Part shown: positions 7,602 through 16,458 of the stretch, in pieces
Layout: every line of letters starts with the position of its first letter
How positions within the stretch are numbered: position 1 is the stretch's first letter
Assembly: GCA_002708765.1 (NCBI GenBank)
Contig: PAPD01000040.1
Span: forward strand, 1-64,000
DNA length: 64,000 nucleotides
From: Gammaproteobacteria bacterium
GTDB taxonomy: Bacteria > Pseudomonadota > Gammaproteobacteria > Pseudomonadales > Azotimanducaceae
Direction: 5' to 3'
Notes under the pieces: model-generated
Databases searched by the model: none
What the model was told of the DNA's origin: nothing
Seen by the model: only the letters and a program-made list of their open reading frames with translations
Translations under genes and position numbers: made by a program

Positions 7602-8500
7602 TGGAATCTCATTTTTCCAGTTTTGCTGATCCATTGTTTTATGTATTTGATCCTTCCAAAAGGATTTTCTGGGCAAGCCTTCTTACCTCACTGGTGATGG
7701 CGTCTCTGGCTATTTCTGTCCAGCGAGGGAAATGGGATCCTGTCAGGCAGTTCATGGAACTGCTAGACAGAAAATACTGGTTGAGCCGGTCTACTGCCCA
7801 GGATCTGGCTCTTCTTTTCCTTAATAACTCAGTGAAAGTTTTTTTGATAGTTCCCTTAGTCGGCAGTCATTTGTGGGCAACTATCTATGTAGGCAGATTT
7901 CTTCAGTCCAATCTTGGAGATGCTCCATCACTATTGGTTCCGGGTATTTTAATCAGTGTGATTTATGCCCTGGTCTATCTTTTCTTTGAAGATGGGAGCA
8001 GATTTTTTCTACATAGAGCAATGCATCGTTTTCCTCTCCTTTGGCGGTTACACAAAGTTCATCATAGTGCCGAGGTCCTGACACCGCTTACACTTTTTCG
8101 GGTGCACCCCGTTGAATCGGTGCTGTATTTTTTCCGCGGGATGCTCGTTTTTGGGCTCGTTAGTGGTGTCTTTATATGGTTGTTTGGGCGAGAACTTACT
8201 TTTATTCACATTCTTGGTGTTGATGCACTAGGTTTTATATTCAACCTTGCCGGAGCAAATCTTCGGCATTCCCATGTCTGGTTATCTTTTGGTTACTTTG
8301 AAAAGTATTTTATCTCGCCGGCACAGCACCAGCTCCATCATAGTAGGGACCATGACCATCCAAATTTTGGTACTTATCTTGCTTTATGGGACAGGATGTT
8401 AGGAAGCTTGAAAACCACGACCACAAAACCCTTATATCTTAGATTTGGGCTTGAAGATCGCTATGCCGAAAGATTTTTTCCTGTTGTTAGTCAGAGATGA
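7601..8500 (+). CDS. Fatty acid hydroxylase/sterol desaturase family protein
   Basis: This is an integral membrane di-iron oxygenase of the fatty acid hydroxylase superfamily, 299 aa. The His clusters that bind the iron pair are present: HRAMH (138-142), HKVHH (151-155) and HQLHH (243-247), with more His between. At least four hydrophobic segments lie around them (about 22-40, 65-93, 105-128 and 180-200). The ATG at 7601 overlaps the receptor stop by one base. Members act on sterols, fatty acids, carotenoids or alkylglycerols, and the substrate here is unknown. Iron-dependent chemistry would fit an iron-regulated operon. Confidence 0.87.
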   Translation: MESHFSSFADPLFYVFDPSKRIFWASLLTSLVMASLAISVQRGKWDPVRQFMELLDRKYWLSRSTAQDLALLFLNNSVKVFLIVPLVGSHLWATIYVGRFLQSNLGDAPSLLVPGILISVIYALVYLFFEDGSRFFLHRAMHRFPLLWRLHKVHHSAEVLTPLTLFRVHPVESVLYFFRGMLVFGLVSGVFIWLFGRELTFIHILGVDALGFIFNLAGANLRHSHVWLSFGYFEKYFISPAQHQLHHSRDHDHPNFGTYLALWDRMLGSLKTTTTKPLYLRFGLEDRYAERFFPVVSQR

Positions 8501-8576
8501 AACTCGGTTAGGTTTTTCTTTTTTTGTTGTAGATAGTTTCCGGTAGTATCTTTTTCTTTCAGAGGAATAAATAAAA

Positions 8577-8813
8577 ATGTGGAAGAAAACAAAGGAAGGT
8601 CTGGAGGCAGAGCTAGTGTTCGAAGATTTCAAGCAGGCATTCGAATTTATGACCAGAGTTGCCCATATTGCAGAAGAGCATCAGCACCACCCGGAATGGC
8701 ATAACGCCTATAACCGTGTTTCTATAAAATTGAGAACTCATGATGAAAACAATGAGGTGACTGAAAAAGACTGGAACCTCGCGAGAGCGATAGAAAGCAT
8801 CGCGACTTCATGA
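8577..8813 (+). CDS. 4a-hydroxytetrahydrobiopterin dehydratase
   Basis: This is a pterin-4a-carbinolamine dehydratase, which removes water from 4a-hydroxytetrahydropterin so that the pterin cofactor of aromatic amino acid hydroxylases can be recycled. The family signature is intact: 'HQHHPEWHNAYNRV' (residues 35-48) and LRTHD, giving the catalytic His residues. At 78 aa it is shorter than many homologues (about 95-110), because the N-terminal helix and strand are reduced. AGAGGA lies 11 bases before the ATG. It is 76 bases after the hydroxylase gene, so it may be cotranscribed. No pterin-dependent hydroxylase is seen in the window. Confidence 0.9.
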   Translation: MWKKTKEGLEAELVFEDFKQAFEFMTRVAHIAEEHQHHPEWHNAYNRVSIKLRTHDENNEVTEKDWNLARAIESIATS

Positions 8814-8866
8814 ATTTTTCTTTCTAAATAGTTGCAGAGGTTATTGTTTTAAATAAGTTCGGAAGG

Positions 8867-9196
8867 TTAAATCATTCTTGGTAGAAAGGCGGCTAACCAG
8901 GAAAACAGGAGAACCCCCCCGAAAAAAATATGTGCACGGATAATTTCCTTATATCGGGATTCGTCCTTTGATGCTGCCTCGGTTTTCCATATAGAAGTCA
9001 TCATGATATCTAGGCCGATGATTATTACTATGATTGGGGCACTAGCAGGCAAGGCTCCGAGAAAAATAAGGGCCAATGTCTCAGATTCGATTTGAAGTAT
9101 CGAGACTGGCATCATAAATGAAAGAAGAAGTGCGGTTGCGTGGAGAAGATTTCTTAAAGGCCCCATCATTAGCAGTTTCTGGAAAAGTTTTTTCAT
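8867..9196 (-). CDS. Small membrane protein, unknown
   Basis: This is an unrecognised 109-aa protein with about three hydrophobic helices (residues about 17-38, 40-68 and 85-107) and a polar loop 'WKTEAASKDESRYKE' between the second and third. It is likely an inner-membrane protein. The ATG start follows a basic N-terminus (MKKLFQK). It is transcribed away from the pterin dehydratase and lies 63 bases downstream of the SDR gene on the same strand, so the two could be cotranscribed. No family can be named. Confidence 0.6.
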   Translation of the reverse strand: MKKLFQKLLMMGPLRNLLHATALLLSFMMPVSILQIESETLALIFLGALPASAPIIVIIIGLDIMMTSIWKTEAASKDESRYKEIIRAHIFFGGVLLFSWLAAFLPRMI

Positions 9197-9259
9197 AAAG
9201 TACTTAACTGATTCGCATGCTTTGTTTTTTCCCTGATCAACCAGGCGCGCAAGGTTGAG

Positions 9260-10030
9260 TCACCGGGACACAAATCTAGTTGCAAGTCCGCTTAGCTTGC
9301 GTATAAGTGACCTAGGCTGATGTTTTGCGAGGCCTAGTGCTAGTCGATTGGCCAGCCCTGAGATTCTCACGACCTCACGGCCCATAACCGCGTCATATCC
9401 TTCTCTTGCCACCTGTTCCGGTCTGGCGATCATAAAATTGGGGACCGAATCTATGATGTTTTTTTCAGCCATTTCCGTGTCTGTTATTCCGGGACAAAGC
9501 GCTGTTACGAAAATTCCCTGTGAACGATGATTTTCTGCAAGGGATTCGGACAGTGACAAGACAAATGCCTTGGTTGCCGAGTATATATCCATTCCGGGAA
9601 AAGGATGGAAGGCAGCAACTGACGCGACGTTTAAAATCCTGCCGTGCCCACGTCTTGCCATTTTTTCGATGAGGTGCCGAGTGATTTTGACTATAGCCGA
9701 AATATTCAAAGCTAGGATATTATCGATTTCCTGATTGGTAAGGCGGTGTAGCGGTTTTTCAACCATCATTCCTGCGTTGTTAATAGCGAGATTGATATCC
9801 AGTTTTTTCTCATCGATTGTAAGCAGCAGTTTTTCGATACCTTCTGGGTGGGAGAGATCAGCAGCAATTACATCTGCACGAACTCCGGTCAATTCCTTTG
9901 TAAGGTTGAGAAGCTTTTCCTCTCTCCTGGCTGTAAGAACGAGATCAAAGCCTTCTCTGGCAAGCAGTCTGGCAAAGGCCTCGCCTATTCCGCTCGATGA
10001 TCCCGTAATTAGTGCCGTTCCTCGTCCCAT
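9260..10030 (-). CDS. SDR-family oxidoreductase
   Basis: This is a classical short-chain dehydrogenase/reductase of 256 aa. It has the Rossmann motif TGSSSGIG (residues 9-16), the NNAG motif ('INNAGMM'), a catalytic Ser in 'NVASVAAF' and the YSATK catalytic Tyr/Lys pair. An Arg pair after the second strand ('TARREEK') suggests NADP(H). The C-terminal extension with basic residues after residue 215 may contact membrane or lipid, as in DltE/YqjQ-like SDRs. The ATG at 10030 follows a GGGA ribosome-binding site. An in-frame TTG one codon upstream is less likely. The substrate is unknown. Confidence 0.88.
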   Translation of the reverse strand: MGRGTALITGSSSGIGEAFARLLAREGFDLVLTARREEKLLNLTKELTGVRADVIAADLSHPEGIEKLLLTIDEKKLDINLAINNAGMMVEKPLHRLTNQEIDNILALNISAIVKITRHLIEKMARRGHGRILNVASVAAFHPFPGMDIYSATKAFVLSLSESLAENHRSQGIFVTALCPGITDTEMAEKNIIDSVPNFMIARPEQVAREGYDAVMGREVVRISGLANRLALGLAKHQPRSLIRKLSGLATRFVSR

Positions 10031-10115
10031 CAATTTTCCCTGAATTTTATAAACAACAATAAGTTAAAAAACTACATTTTAATTGACTAGCTTTTTCTTC
10101 GTCAATTGCAGTTAT

Positions 10116-10766
10116 CTATTCCTTCAGAAGCTCGATAAAATCGTTGATTAACAAGTCTGCTTCTTTCAAATCATCCTCAAGCATGAACGGATTCCTGATA
10201 GCGATTACTCTCATTCCCGCATCCTTGGCTCCCTTAATGCCATTCTTCGAGTCTTCGAAGACAATTACTTTGCTAGGAGAAACTTTCATTTTTTCGGCGC
10301 AAAGTATAAAAATATCAGGCGCGGGCTTGGCTCTTGAAAGCTCCGGATCATCACCGCAAACAACTGGATCCAGGAGTTTAGCCCAGCTTCTGTGTCCTAT
10401 TTTAAGGGCGCACATTTTTTTGCTTGAGCTCGTCGCTAGGCCGCTTTGAATTCCCGTTCTTTTAAGTGACATGAGATATTCCGGCGCCCCGTTTATTTCT
10501 CGGGCATTCGGGAACAATTCATTGAGATAAATTTCTCTTCGTTTAAGGAATTCTTCTGGTGTCATCTCCAGATTAAATTCTTTTACTGTTTTGGTTGCTC
10601 CTGCTAATGCATCTCCACCCATAATGGTTTTTTTGAATGAGTTTGTAAAAATTGCGTTGTATGGGTCAAGCACTTTCTGGGTCGCCTCAGAATAAAGTGG
10701 TTCGGTGTCGACCAAAGTGCCGTCGAGATCAAAAATTACGGCTGAAAACCGGAAGGGTATTTGCAT
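10116..10766 (-). CDS. HAD-family hydrolase, phosphoglucomutase-like
   Basis: This is a HAD superfamily phosphatase or phosphomutase of 216 aa with an alpha-helical C1 cap. All four motifs are visible: I, 'FDLDGTL' (nucleophile Asp13, acid/base Asp15); II, 'LATSSS'; III, the Lys in 'RAKPAPDIF'; IV, 'VFEDSKNGIKGA'. The cap lies at about residues 20-85. It resembles YniC/GS1-like and beta-phosphoglucomutase-like sugar phosphatases. The ATG at 10766 is preferred because GGAG precedes it by 9 bases. An upstream TTG would put that site inside the gene. The substrate is not predictable. Confidence 0.87.
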   Translation of the reverse strand: MQIPFRFSAVIFDLDGTLVDTEPLYSEATQKVLDPYNAIFTNSFKKTIMGGDALAGATKTVKEFNLEMTPEEFLKRREIYLNELFPNAREINGAPEYLMSLKRTGIQSGLATSSSKKMCALKIGHRSWAKLLDPVVCGDDPELSRAKPAPDIFILCAEKMKVSPSKVIVFEDSKNGIKGAKDAGMRVIAIRNPFMLEDDLKEADLLINDFIELLKE

Positions 10767-10898
10767 AAGATATATCTCCAAAAAGACAATTTCTTAAAAA
10801 GGGGAGAAAATTTCTGTTTTTATTGTCTATAGAAAAGTGATCGCTTAGTTTACCATTAGCGCAGAATTTGTGTGCAGATCGGAGGCATTAGATTCTTA

Positions 10899-11828
10899 AT
10901 GATAGAAGTCGATAATTTAACAAAACGTTACGGTGATCTGTGTGCTGTATACGATTTAAGTTTCAGCGTAGAGCCAGGTGAAATTCTTGGGTTTCTGGGA
11001 CCTAATGGCGCCGGTAAATCCACCACTATGAAAATGATAAGCGGATATTTGAGGCCGAGCAAAGGCAGTGTGTCGATATATGGTAAGGATATGTGGACAC
11101 AAACGCTCGAAGCTCAGTGTTTGATTGGATATCTACCTGAGGGAGCTCCAGCCTATGAAGAGATGACAGTGGAGGCTTTCCTTGGATTTATTTGCGAGGC
11201 TCGAGGTATTGAAAATTCGAGAAAAGAGGATGCCTTGAATAGATCTATTGAAATGATGTCTCTCGAGCCAGTTGCAAATCAGAGAATCCAGACTATTTCC
11301 AAGGGTTTCAAGCGTCGTGTCGGGCTGGCTCAGGCAATTCTTCATGATCCGAAGGTCTTGATACTTGATGAGCCGACTGACGGGCTCGATCCCAATCAGA
11401 AGCATGATGTCAGAGATATGATTAGAAACCTCTCCACAGATAAAATTGTTATTGTCTCTACACATATACTTGAAGAGGTTTCGGCGGTCTGTAATAGAGC
11501 GATTATTCTGAACAACGGGCGGATTGTTTCGGACAGCGATCCCATGTCCTTGCTTGAAAAGAGCAAATATCATGGAGCGGTTACCCTGGAGACTAAACCG
11601 GATAAGGTCTCCGAGTTGGCCGAGATGCTGAGCCGGCAATTATTTGTATCGGGCTCTGAAAAATCTGGAAGGAATCTAACAGTTTTCCCCGTGCTGGGCG
11701 ATCGGGAATTGCTTGTAAAACTGAACGACTTTTTAAGGGAGCATGATTTTCCGGTGAGCTCTCTCAGATCAGAAGAAGGCAGGCTAGACGAGGTTTTCAG
11801 AAACCTTACGAAAGGAGAGCCAAAATGA
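10899..11828 (+). CDS. ABC transporter ATPase, GldA-like
   Basis: This is the ATP-binding subunit of a GldA/NosF/CcmA-type ABC system, 309 aa. Walker A is GPNGAGKST (34-42). The signature loop is the 'TISKGFKRRVGLAQA' form typical of this group, not LSGGQ. Walker B is 'VLILDEPTDGLDP', followed by the switch His in 'VSTHILEE'. A C-terminal domain of about 90 residues follows. The ATG at 10899 is the likely start, although the best ribosome-binding site (GGAGG, 10881-10885) is 13 bases away and a GTG at 10872 is in frame. ATGA overlap couples it to the permease gene. The exported substrate is unknown. Confidence 0.88.
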   Translation: MIEVDNLTKRYGDLCAVYDLSFSVEPGEILGFLGPNGAGKSTTMKMISGYLRPSKGSVSIYGKDMWTQTLEAQCLIGYLPEGAPAYEEMTVEAFLGFICEARGIENSRKEDALNRSIEMMSLEPVANQRIQTISKGFKRRVGLAQAILHDPKVLILDEPTDGLDPNQKHDVRDMIRNLSTDKIVIVSTHILEEVSAVCNRAIILNNGRIVSDSDPMSLLEKSKYHGAVTLETKPDKVSELAEMLSRQLFVSGSEKSGRNLTVFPVLGDRELLVKLNDFLREHDFPVSSLRSEEGRLDEVFRNLTKGEPK

Positions 11829-12553
11829 AAATGAACATAATACTTAAGCGCGAATTATCGAGCTATTTTGCTACTCCTGTAGCGTATGTTTTTATCCTTA
11901 TATTTCTCATGCTTTCCGGTGTCTTTACGTTTTATATAGGGAACTTTTATGAACGAATGCAGGCGGACCTGATTCCTTTTTTCAGTTTTCATCCCTGGTT
12001 GTATCTGTTTTTAATTCCGGCTATCTCCATGAGAATATGGTCAGAAGAGAGGAATTCAGGAACTCTGGAATTGTTATTAACTTTGCCCATTTCAAAAGAA
12101 CAAATTGTTTTAGGCAAGTTTATGGCGGCTTGGATTTTCTCTGGTCTCGCTCTGCTACTGACTTTCCCATTATGGATCTCGGTGAATTATCTGGGTGATC
12201 CTGATAACGGCGTAATTCTGGCCAGTTATATAGGTAGCTGGTTAATGGCTGGAGGATTTTTAGCTATCGGATCCTGCATGTCTGCGCTTACTAGGAGCCA
12301 GGTCGTAGCTTTTGTGCTTTGTGGCTTCGTGTCCCTGCTCTTCGTTATGGCCGGGTTTCCTATGGTTCTCGATGTTTTTAGAGGGTGGGTGCCGCTGATT
12401 ATTCTGGACATGATAACGTCCCTTAGTTTTCTGACACACTTCAACTCGATTACCAAGGGAGTTCTTAGTTTAAAGGATTTCCTTTATTTTTTATCCATCA
12501 TTGTTGCATGGCTTTATGCCACTTCAATTGTTATCGAATCAAAAAAGAGCTGA
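11825..12553 (+). CDS. ABC transporter permease, GldF-like
   Basis: This is an inner-membrane permease of 242 aa with six predicted helices, of the ABC-2/NosY/GldF type. The 'ELSSYFATPVAYVFILIFL' start and the 'MRIWSEERNSGTLELLLTLP' loop are hallmarks of this family. AAAGGAG lies just upstream, and the start overlaps the ATPase stop (ATGA). It would form the channel for the ATPase encoded before it. The next gene begins 5 bases after its stop, so all four components are one operon. Confidence 0.88.
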   Translation: MKMNIILKRELSSYFATPVAYVFILIFLMLSGVFTFYIGNFYERMQADLIPFFSFHPWLYLFLIPAISMRIWSEERNSGTLELLLTLPISKEQIVLGKFMAAWIFSGLALLLTFPLWISVNYLGDPDNGVILASYIGSWLMAGGFLAIGSCMSALTRSQVVAFVLCGFVSLLFVMAGFPMVLDVFRGWVPLIILDMITSLSFLTHFNSITKGVLSLKDFLYFLSIIVAWLYATSIVIESKKS

Positions 12554-12558
12554 CCTAA

Positions 12559-14385
12559 ATGAAATTTAATACCTCGATCAATATTCTGGTAATAATTCTA
12601 GCCTTTTTGCTCTTTTCTTTGGTCAACAACTTTTTTCTGGGTTCCGCAAGAATAGATCTGACGGAGAGCAAATTATATTCTCTTTCAACTGGCACTAGAG
12701 AAATAGTTGAAGAACTTGACGAGCCGATAAACCTCTATTTTTTCTTTTCTCAGAAACTAAGCAGAGATTTGCCGGCTCTTCGAACGTATGCCCAGAGAGT
12801 TAAAGAATTACTGGAAGAGTACGATATGCTGGCGGAAGGAAAAATCCGGCTCAGTTATATCGATCCTGAACCATTTTCAGAAAGAGAAGATCAGGCAGCT
12901 CAGTTCGGACTGCAAAGTATTCCCATCAATCAGGCAGGCGATGAATTATATTTCGGGCTCGCTGGGACTAATTCACTTGATGGTCAGGAGATCATTCCTT
13001 TTTTTCAGCCAGATAAGGAGGAATTTCTAGAATATGAAATATCAAAGCTTATCTATAACCTGACAAACATTGATAAAACCGTTATCGGAGTATACTCAGA
13101 TCTTCCTGTTCAGTCCTCGGTAGACCCTCAGACTTTCCAACCCGTTCCTGCCTGGATATTCATGCAACAACTGGAGGAATTGTTCGATGTGCAGCTAATC
13201 GACGAGCTGTCGTCAGAGGCTTTAACCGATCTTGACTTGCTTCTCCTTGTCCATCCAAAGGGTCTTTCCGAAGAGGAACTCTATTCCGTTGATCAGCACG
13301 TTATTTCGGGAGGGAAGCTTCTCGCTTTTGTTGATCCATATGCTGAGCTAGATCAACCGATACCGGGCGCCCCTCCGAGCCCGACAAGGGGTTCGGAAAT
13401 AAATGCCATTACGAGTAAATGGGGCATGACCTTGCGAGATCAGAAAATACTTGGAGACCCCGAGATAGCTTTGTTAGTAGGCGGGTCCGACGGGAGGCCC
13501 GTGAGACATCTAGGGATTTTAGGGTTTTCAAGGGAATATTTAGCCCAAGAAAGCGTTGTAACGACATCGATCGAAAATGTAAACATGTCCACCGTTGGCG
13601 TATTTGATATTGATGCATCGGCGAAAACGGAAATTGAGCCACTGATCGAATCCAGCACTAGTTCAGGCCTCCTAGACGTTTATCAGTTTCAATATTTAAC
13701 GGACCCGGAAAGCCTTCAAAAAGGATTCTCTTCAACCGGAGAATCCTTCGTTGTCGGTGCGCGGATATCTGGACCGGCTACTTCATCTTTTTCTGGTCCA
13801 CTTGACATTGAACAAAATTATATTGCCGAGACAGATAATATACAGGTTATGCTTGTAGCAGATACTGATATTTTAGCCGATAGGCTATGGGTTCAGGTCC
13901 AGACTTTTTTTGGACAACAGATTGCCTCAGCTTTTGCTGACAATGGTTCTCTTATCACTAACACGGTCGAAAATTTATCAGGAAGTAGTTCGTTGATTGA
14001 TATCCGCGCCAGAGGTCAGTTTTCAAGACCATTTGAAGTTGTAGATCGTCTCAGAAGAGGTGCTGAAGCAAGTTATTTGCAGAGCGCGGACAACCTTCAA
14101 GCCGAGCTCGCTGAAACCGAGCAGCGTTTGTCGGAGCTTGAGTCTGGTGCAGAGGAAGATGGTCTTATCAGGCTCTCGGACGAACAGACGGCAGCCATCC
14201 AGTCGTTTCAGGAAGAAAAACTAAGAATAAGGAAAGAATTGAGGGACGTCAGGCACAGGCTCGACAAAGACATCGAAGATCTGGGTGGGTGGCTTAAGCT
14301 TCTGAATATCCTGATCATGCCTGCTCTTCTGACGGGGTTGTTACTATTGGTCAGTGTTTTGCGCGTTCGTGAGAAAGCGAGGTAG
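12559..14385 (+). CDS. GldG-family ABC auxiliary protein
   Basis: This is a membrane-anchored auxiliary protein of the Gldg/ABC-2 system, 608 aa. It has an N-terminal helix (about residues 8-28), a large periplasmic region with the family start 'DLTESKLYSLSTGTREIVEEL', and a C-terminal helix (about 582-602). A coiled coil at about 508-570 precedes the last helix. In gliding Bacteroidetes GldA, GldF and GldG form a complex. In proteobacteria the same set occurs without gliding machinery, and its role is unclear. Its stop is immediately followed by the start of the DUF4340 gene. Confidence 0.85.
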   Translation: MKFNTSINILVIILAFLLFSLVNNFFLGSARIDLTESKLYSLSTGTREIVEELDEPINLYFFFSQKLSRDLPALRTYAQRVKELLEEYDMLAEGKIRLSYIDPEPFSEREDQAAQFGLQSIPINQAGDELYFGLAGTNSLDGQEIIPFFQPDKEEFLEYEISKLIYNLTNIDKTVIGVYSDLPVQSSVDPQTFQPVPAWIFMQQLEELFDVQLIDELSSEALTDLDLLLLVHPKGLSEEELYSVDQHVISGGKLLAFVDPYAELDQPIPGAPPSPTRGSEINAITSKWGMTLRDQKILGDPEIALLVGGSDGRPVRHLGILGFSREYLAQESVVTTSIENVNMSTVGVFDIDASAKTEIEPLIESSTSSGLLDVYQFQYLTDPESLQKGFSSTGESFVVGARISGPATSSFSGPLDIEQNYIAETDNIQVMLVADTDILADRLWVQVQTFFGQQIASAFADNGSLITNTVENLSGSSSLIDIRARGQFSRPFEVVDRLRRGAEASYLQSADNLQAELAETEQRLSELESGAEEDGLIRLSDEQTAAIQSFQEEKLRIRKELRDVRHRLDKDIEDLGGWLKLLNILIMPALLTGLLLLVSVLRVREKAR

Positions 14386-15336
14386 ATGATGGATATGAGA
14401 GTAATACTGACCGTCTTAGCGGCCGTTATTTTATTAAGTGTTATTTTTCTGGAAAATACTCAGGATGTCTCCGGAAAATCTGAGCTCTTATTACCCGACT
14501 TGGAATCGAGTTTCGAAGAACTGAATTCTTTAGCAATAATCAGCTATGGGAAAGGATCTGGAGTTAATTTAAGAAAAGATACGGATCGGTGGGTAGTGAC
14601 TCAAAGGCAAAACTATCCAGCAGATTTCAAGAAAATTTCTCGTTTGGTCCGGGATCTTGGTGGCCTGGAAATTCTCGAACTTAAAACTGACAGGATCGAG
14701 AATCATGCACGATTAGGTGTGGCTGAGGGGTCTAGTTCAACGGCAAAGTTGCTAAGTCTGGGCCCCTTAGAACAGCATATTATAGTTGGCAATGATTCAG
14801 GAGATCGAGGCACGTTTGTTCGGTTAAGAAATAACCCTCAGGTTTATTTGACGAATAAAACTTTGGATCTAGAGGATAGACCGGGAGCTTGGATCGATCC
14901 TGTCATTATTAATATTGAACCCGAAAAAATTCAGTCGATAAAAATTGAAAACGCCGAACGTCCAGTTATGCTGGTTAATAGAGCTGAAGAAACTGGTGAT
15001 TTAGTTTTAGAAGATGTTCCAGTTGGAAGAGAACTGCGTTACGAGACAATAGTCGATGGGTTGGGGCGTATGTTTGTCAACTTGAGGTTGGACGACGTCA
15101 AACCTTATTCGGAAGGATTCTTAAAAAACGGGACCAGAATCACTGTTCTTTTGATTACCGGAGAGGAGATCATTATGGAAATCCAATCGATTGATGGACA
15201 GTACTGGCTTCGGGTTCCCGAGGACCGGGATAAGGGTGATTGGTTATTTGAAATTAGTGAAACTTCCTACCAGGATTTAAATCGGGCTAGAGAGGATTTG
15301 TTGCGTCCTCTGGAAGAGGCACAAGCCAGTGACTGA
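14386..15336 (+). CDS. DUF4340 domain protein
   Basis: This protein of 316 aa has one N-terminal membrane helix (residues about 5-22) and a periplasmic region made of repeated beta-rich units. 'WVVTQRQNYPADFKKISRLVRDL' and 'RLGV' are features of DUF4340. This domain is regularly encoded right after GldG-like proteins, as here with no gap, so it probably belongs to the same export complex. An in-frame ATG one codon downstream is an equal start candidate. Its last 8 bases overlap the GTG start of the enoyl-CoA hydratase gene. Confidence 0.82.
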   Translation: MMDMRVILTVLAAVILLSVIFLENTQDVSGKSELLLPDLESSFEELNSLAIISYGKGSGVNLRKDTDRWVVTQRQNYPADFKKISRLVRDLGGLEILELKTDRIENHARLGVAEGSSSTAKLLSLGPLEQHIIVGNDSGDRGTFVRLRNNPQVYLTNKTLDLEDRPGAWIDPVIINIEPEKIQSIKIENAERPVMLVNRAEETGDLVLEDVPVGRELRYETIVDGLGRMFVNLRLDDVKPYSEGFLKNGTRITVLLITGEEIIMEIQSIDGQYWLRVPEDRDKGDWLFEISETSYQDLNRAREDLLRPLEEAQASD

Positions 15337-16117
15337 ATATCAGTGTCTGAAAATAGAAAAAGAGGGACCCATTGCAATAGTCCGCTTTAACAGGCCTGGG
15401 CAATTAAATGCTCTTAGTTCTGTAATGATGCTAGAAATAGAACAGTTGTCTCGTGATTTTCTGGAAGATGAATCTACTAGAGTCGTGATATTCGGTGGAG
15501 AGGGAAAGCATTTCTGTGTTGGTATGGATTTAAGAGATGATCGTGTCCTTTCCAAAAATCTTGTAAAACGCAGGCGTGAAGTTGGTCTTGGTGGAAGAAT
15601 GATCAAAGCTATCACCGAAATCAACCAGATAACGATTGCTTCTATCCACGGCGCTGCCCTTGGAGGAGGGGCATGTATTGCAACTGCCTGTGATTTCCGA
15701 GTTGCTTCGGAAGATGCCGTCTGTGGATATCCTGAGATTAATCTCGGGATGAATCTTCAATGGCTTTCGTTGCCCCTATGTGTTCGTCTGATTGGGCCAG
15801 CCAGAGCGAAGAGGATGGTAATGCTGGGAGATAAGGAAAATGCCAGCACATTGTTGGACTGGGGATTCTTCGATGAAGTAGTTCCATTCTCGAATCTGAG
15901 AGAAGTGTCTTTTGAATTTGCGCGTAGGTACGCAAGGCAGGCACCGGCTGCCGCGCAAATGATAAAGCAGAGTATAAATGCACTCACTAGTTCTCAGGAT
16001 AATGCGCTAATGCATATGGACGCGGATCAGTTTTTATTGACCTCGAATTCCGAAGACAGAAAGGAGGGCATGAACGCGTTCTTTGAAAAACGAGATCCGG
16101 ACTTCAGTGGAGGTTAA
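15329..16117 (+). CDS. Enoyl-CoA hydratase/isomerase family protein
   Basis: This is a crotonase-fold enzyme of 262 aa. The oxyanion-hole loops are present in 'GEGKHFCVGMDLRD' and 'IHGAALGGGACIATACDFR'. The first catalytic Glu is retained in 'YPEINLGM', but the segment that normally holds the second Glu reads 'AKRMVMLGD', so simple hydratase activity is uncertain. An isomerase, hydrolase or lyase role is possible. The GTG start follows GGAAGAG and overlaps the DUF4340 gene by 8 bases, so it is likely cotranscribed with the transporter genes. The link between the two functions is unknown. Confidence 0.85.
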   Translation: MTEYQCLKIEKEGPIAIVRFNRPGQLNALSSVMMLEIEQLSRDFLEDESTRVVIFGGEGKHFCVGMDLRDDRVLSKNLVKRRREVGLGGRMIKAITEINQITIASIHGAALGGGACIATACDFRVASEDAVCGYPEINLGMNLQWLSLPLCVRLIGPARAKRMVMLGDKENASTLLDWGFFDEVVPFSNLREVSFEFARRYARQAPAAAQMIKQSINALTSSQDNALMHMDADQFLLTSNSEDRKEGMNAFFEKRDPDFSGG

Positions 16118-16234
16118 AAGCAGGTTAATTCCCCCCTTTCATTTTATGACATAAACCTGTTTATTATTTCTGATTCAGTCGAGTGAAACTCGTTATTGAC
16201 AAGCTATAGTGAGCAATTTACCTTTTCCGATCCT

Positions 16235-16456
16235 CTAATTTTCCAGAATGGCGATTATCTGATCTTCGACGATCGCATCGCCTTCGGCTACGCATATTTC
16301 TGTAACTATGCCTTTGCATGGAGCTTCCACGGGTATTTCCATTTTCATTGATTCGAGAATCAGAATCGGATCTCCCTCATCGACTTTAGCGCCCGGATCC
16401 AGAACGATTTTCCACACTCTCCCTGTTACTTCGCTAGGTATTTCAGTTGTTGACAT
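16235..16456 (-). CDS. Stand-alone biotin carrier protein (BCCP-like)
   Basis: This small protein of 73 aa is a biotinyl/lipoyl domain only. The biotinylation site is in 'LESMKMEIP' at Lys38, with the usual Met residues on both sides and the Gly-rich turn 'PGAKVDEGD' ahead of it. Stand-alone carriers like this usually work with an acyl-CoA carboxylase or pyruvate/urea-type carboxylase made from separate subunits. None is encoded in the window. It starts 2 bases after the stop of the alcohol dehydrogenase gene, so the two are one operon. Confidence 0.87.
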   Translation of the reverse strand: MSTTEIPSEVTGRVWKIVLDPGAKVDEGDPILILESMKMEIPVEAPCKGIVTEICVAEGDAIVEDQIIAILEN

Positions 16457-16458
16457 GG

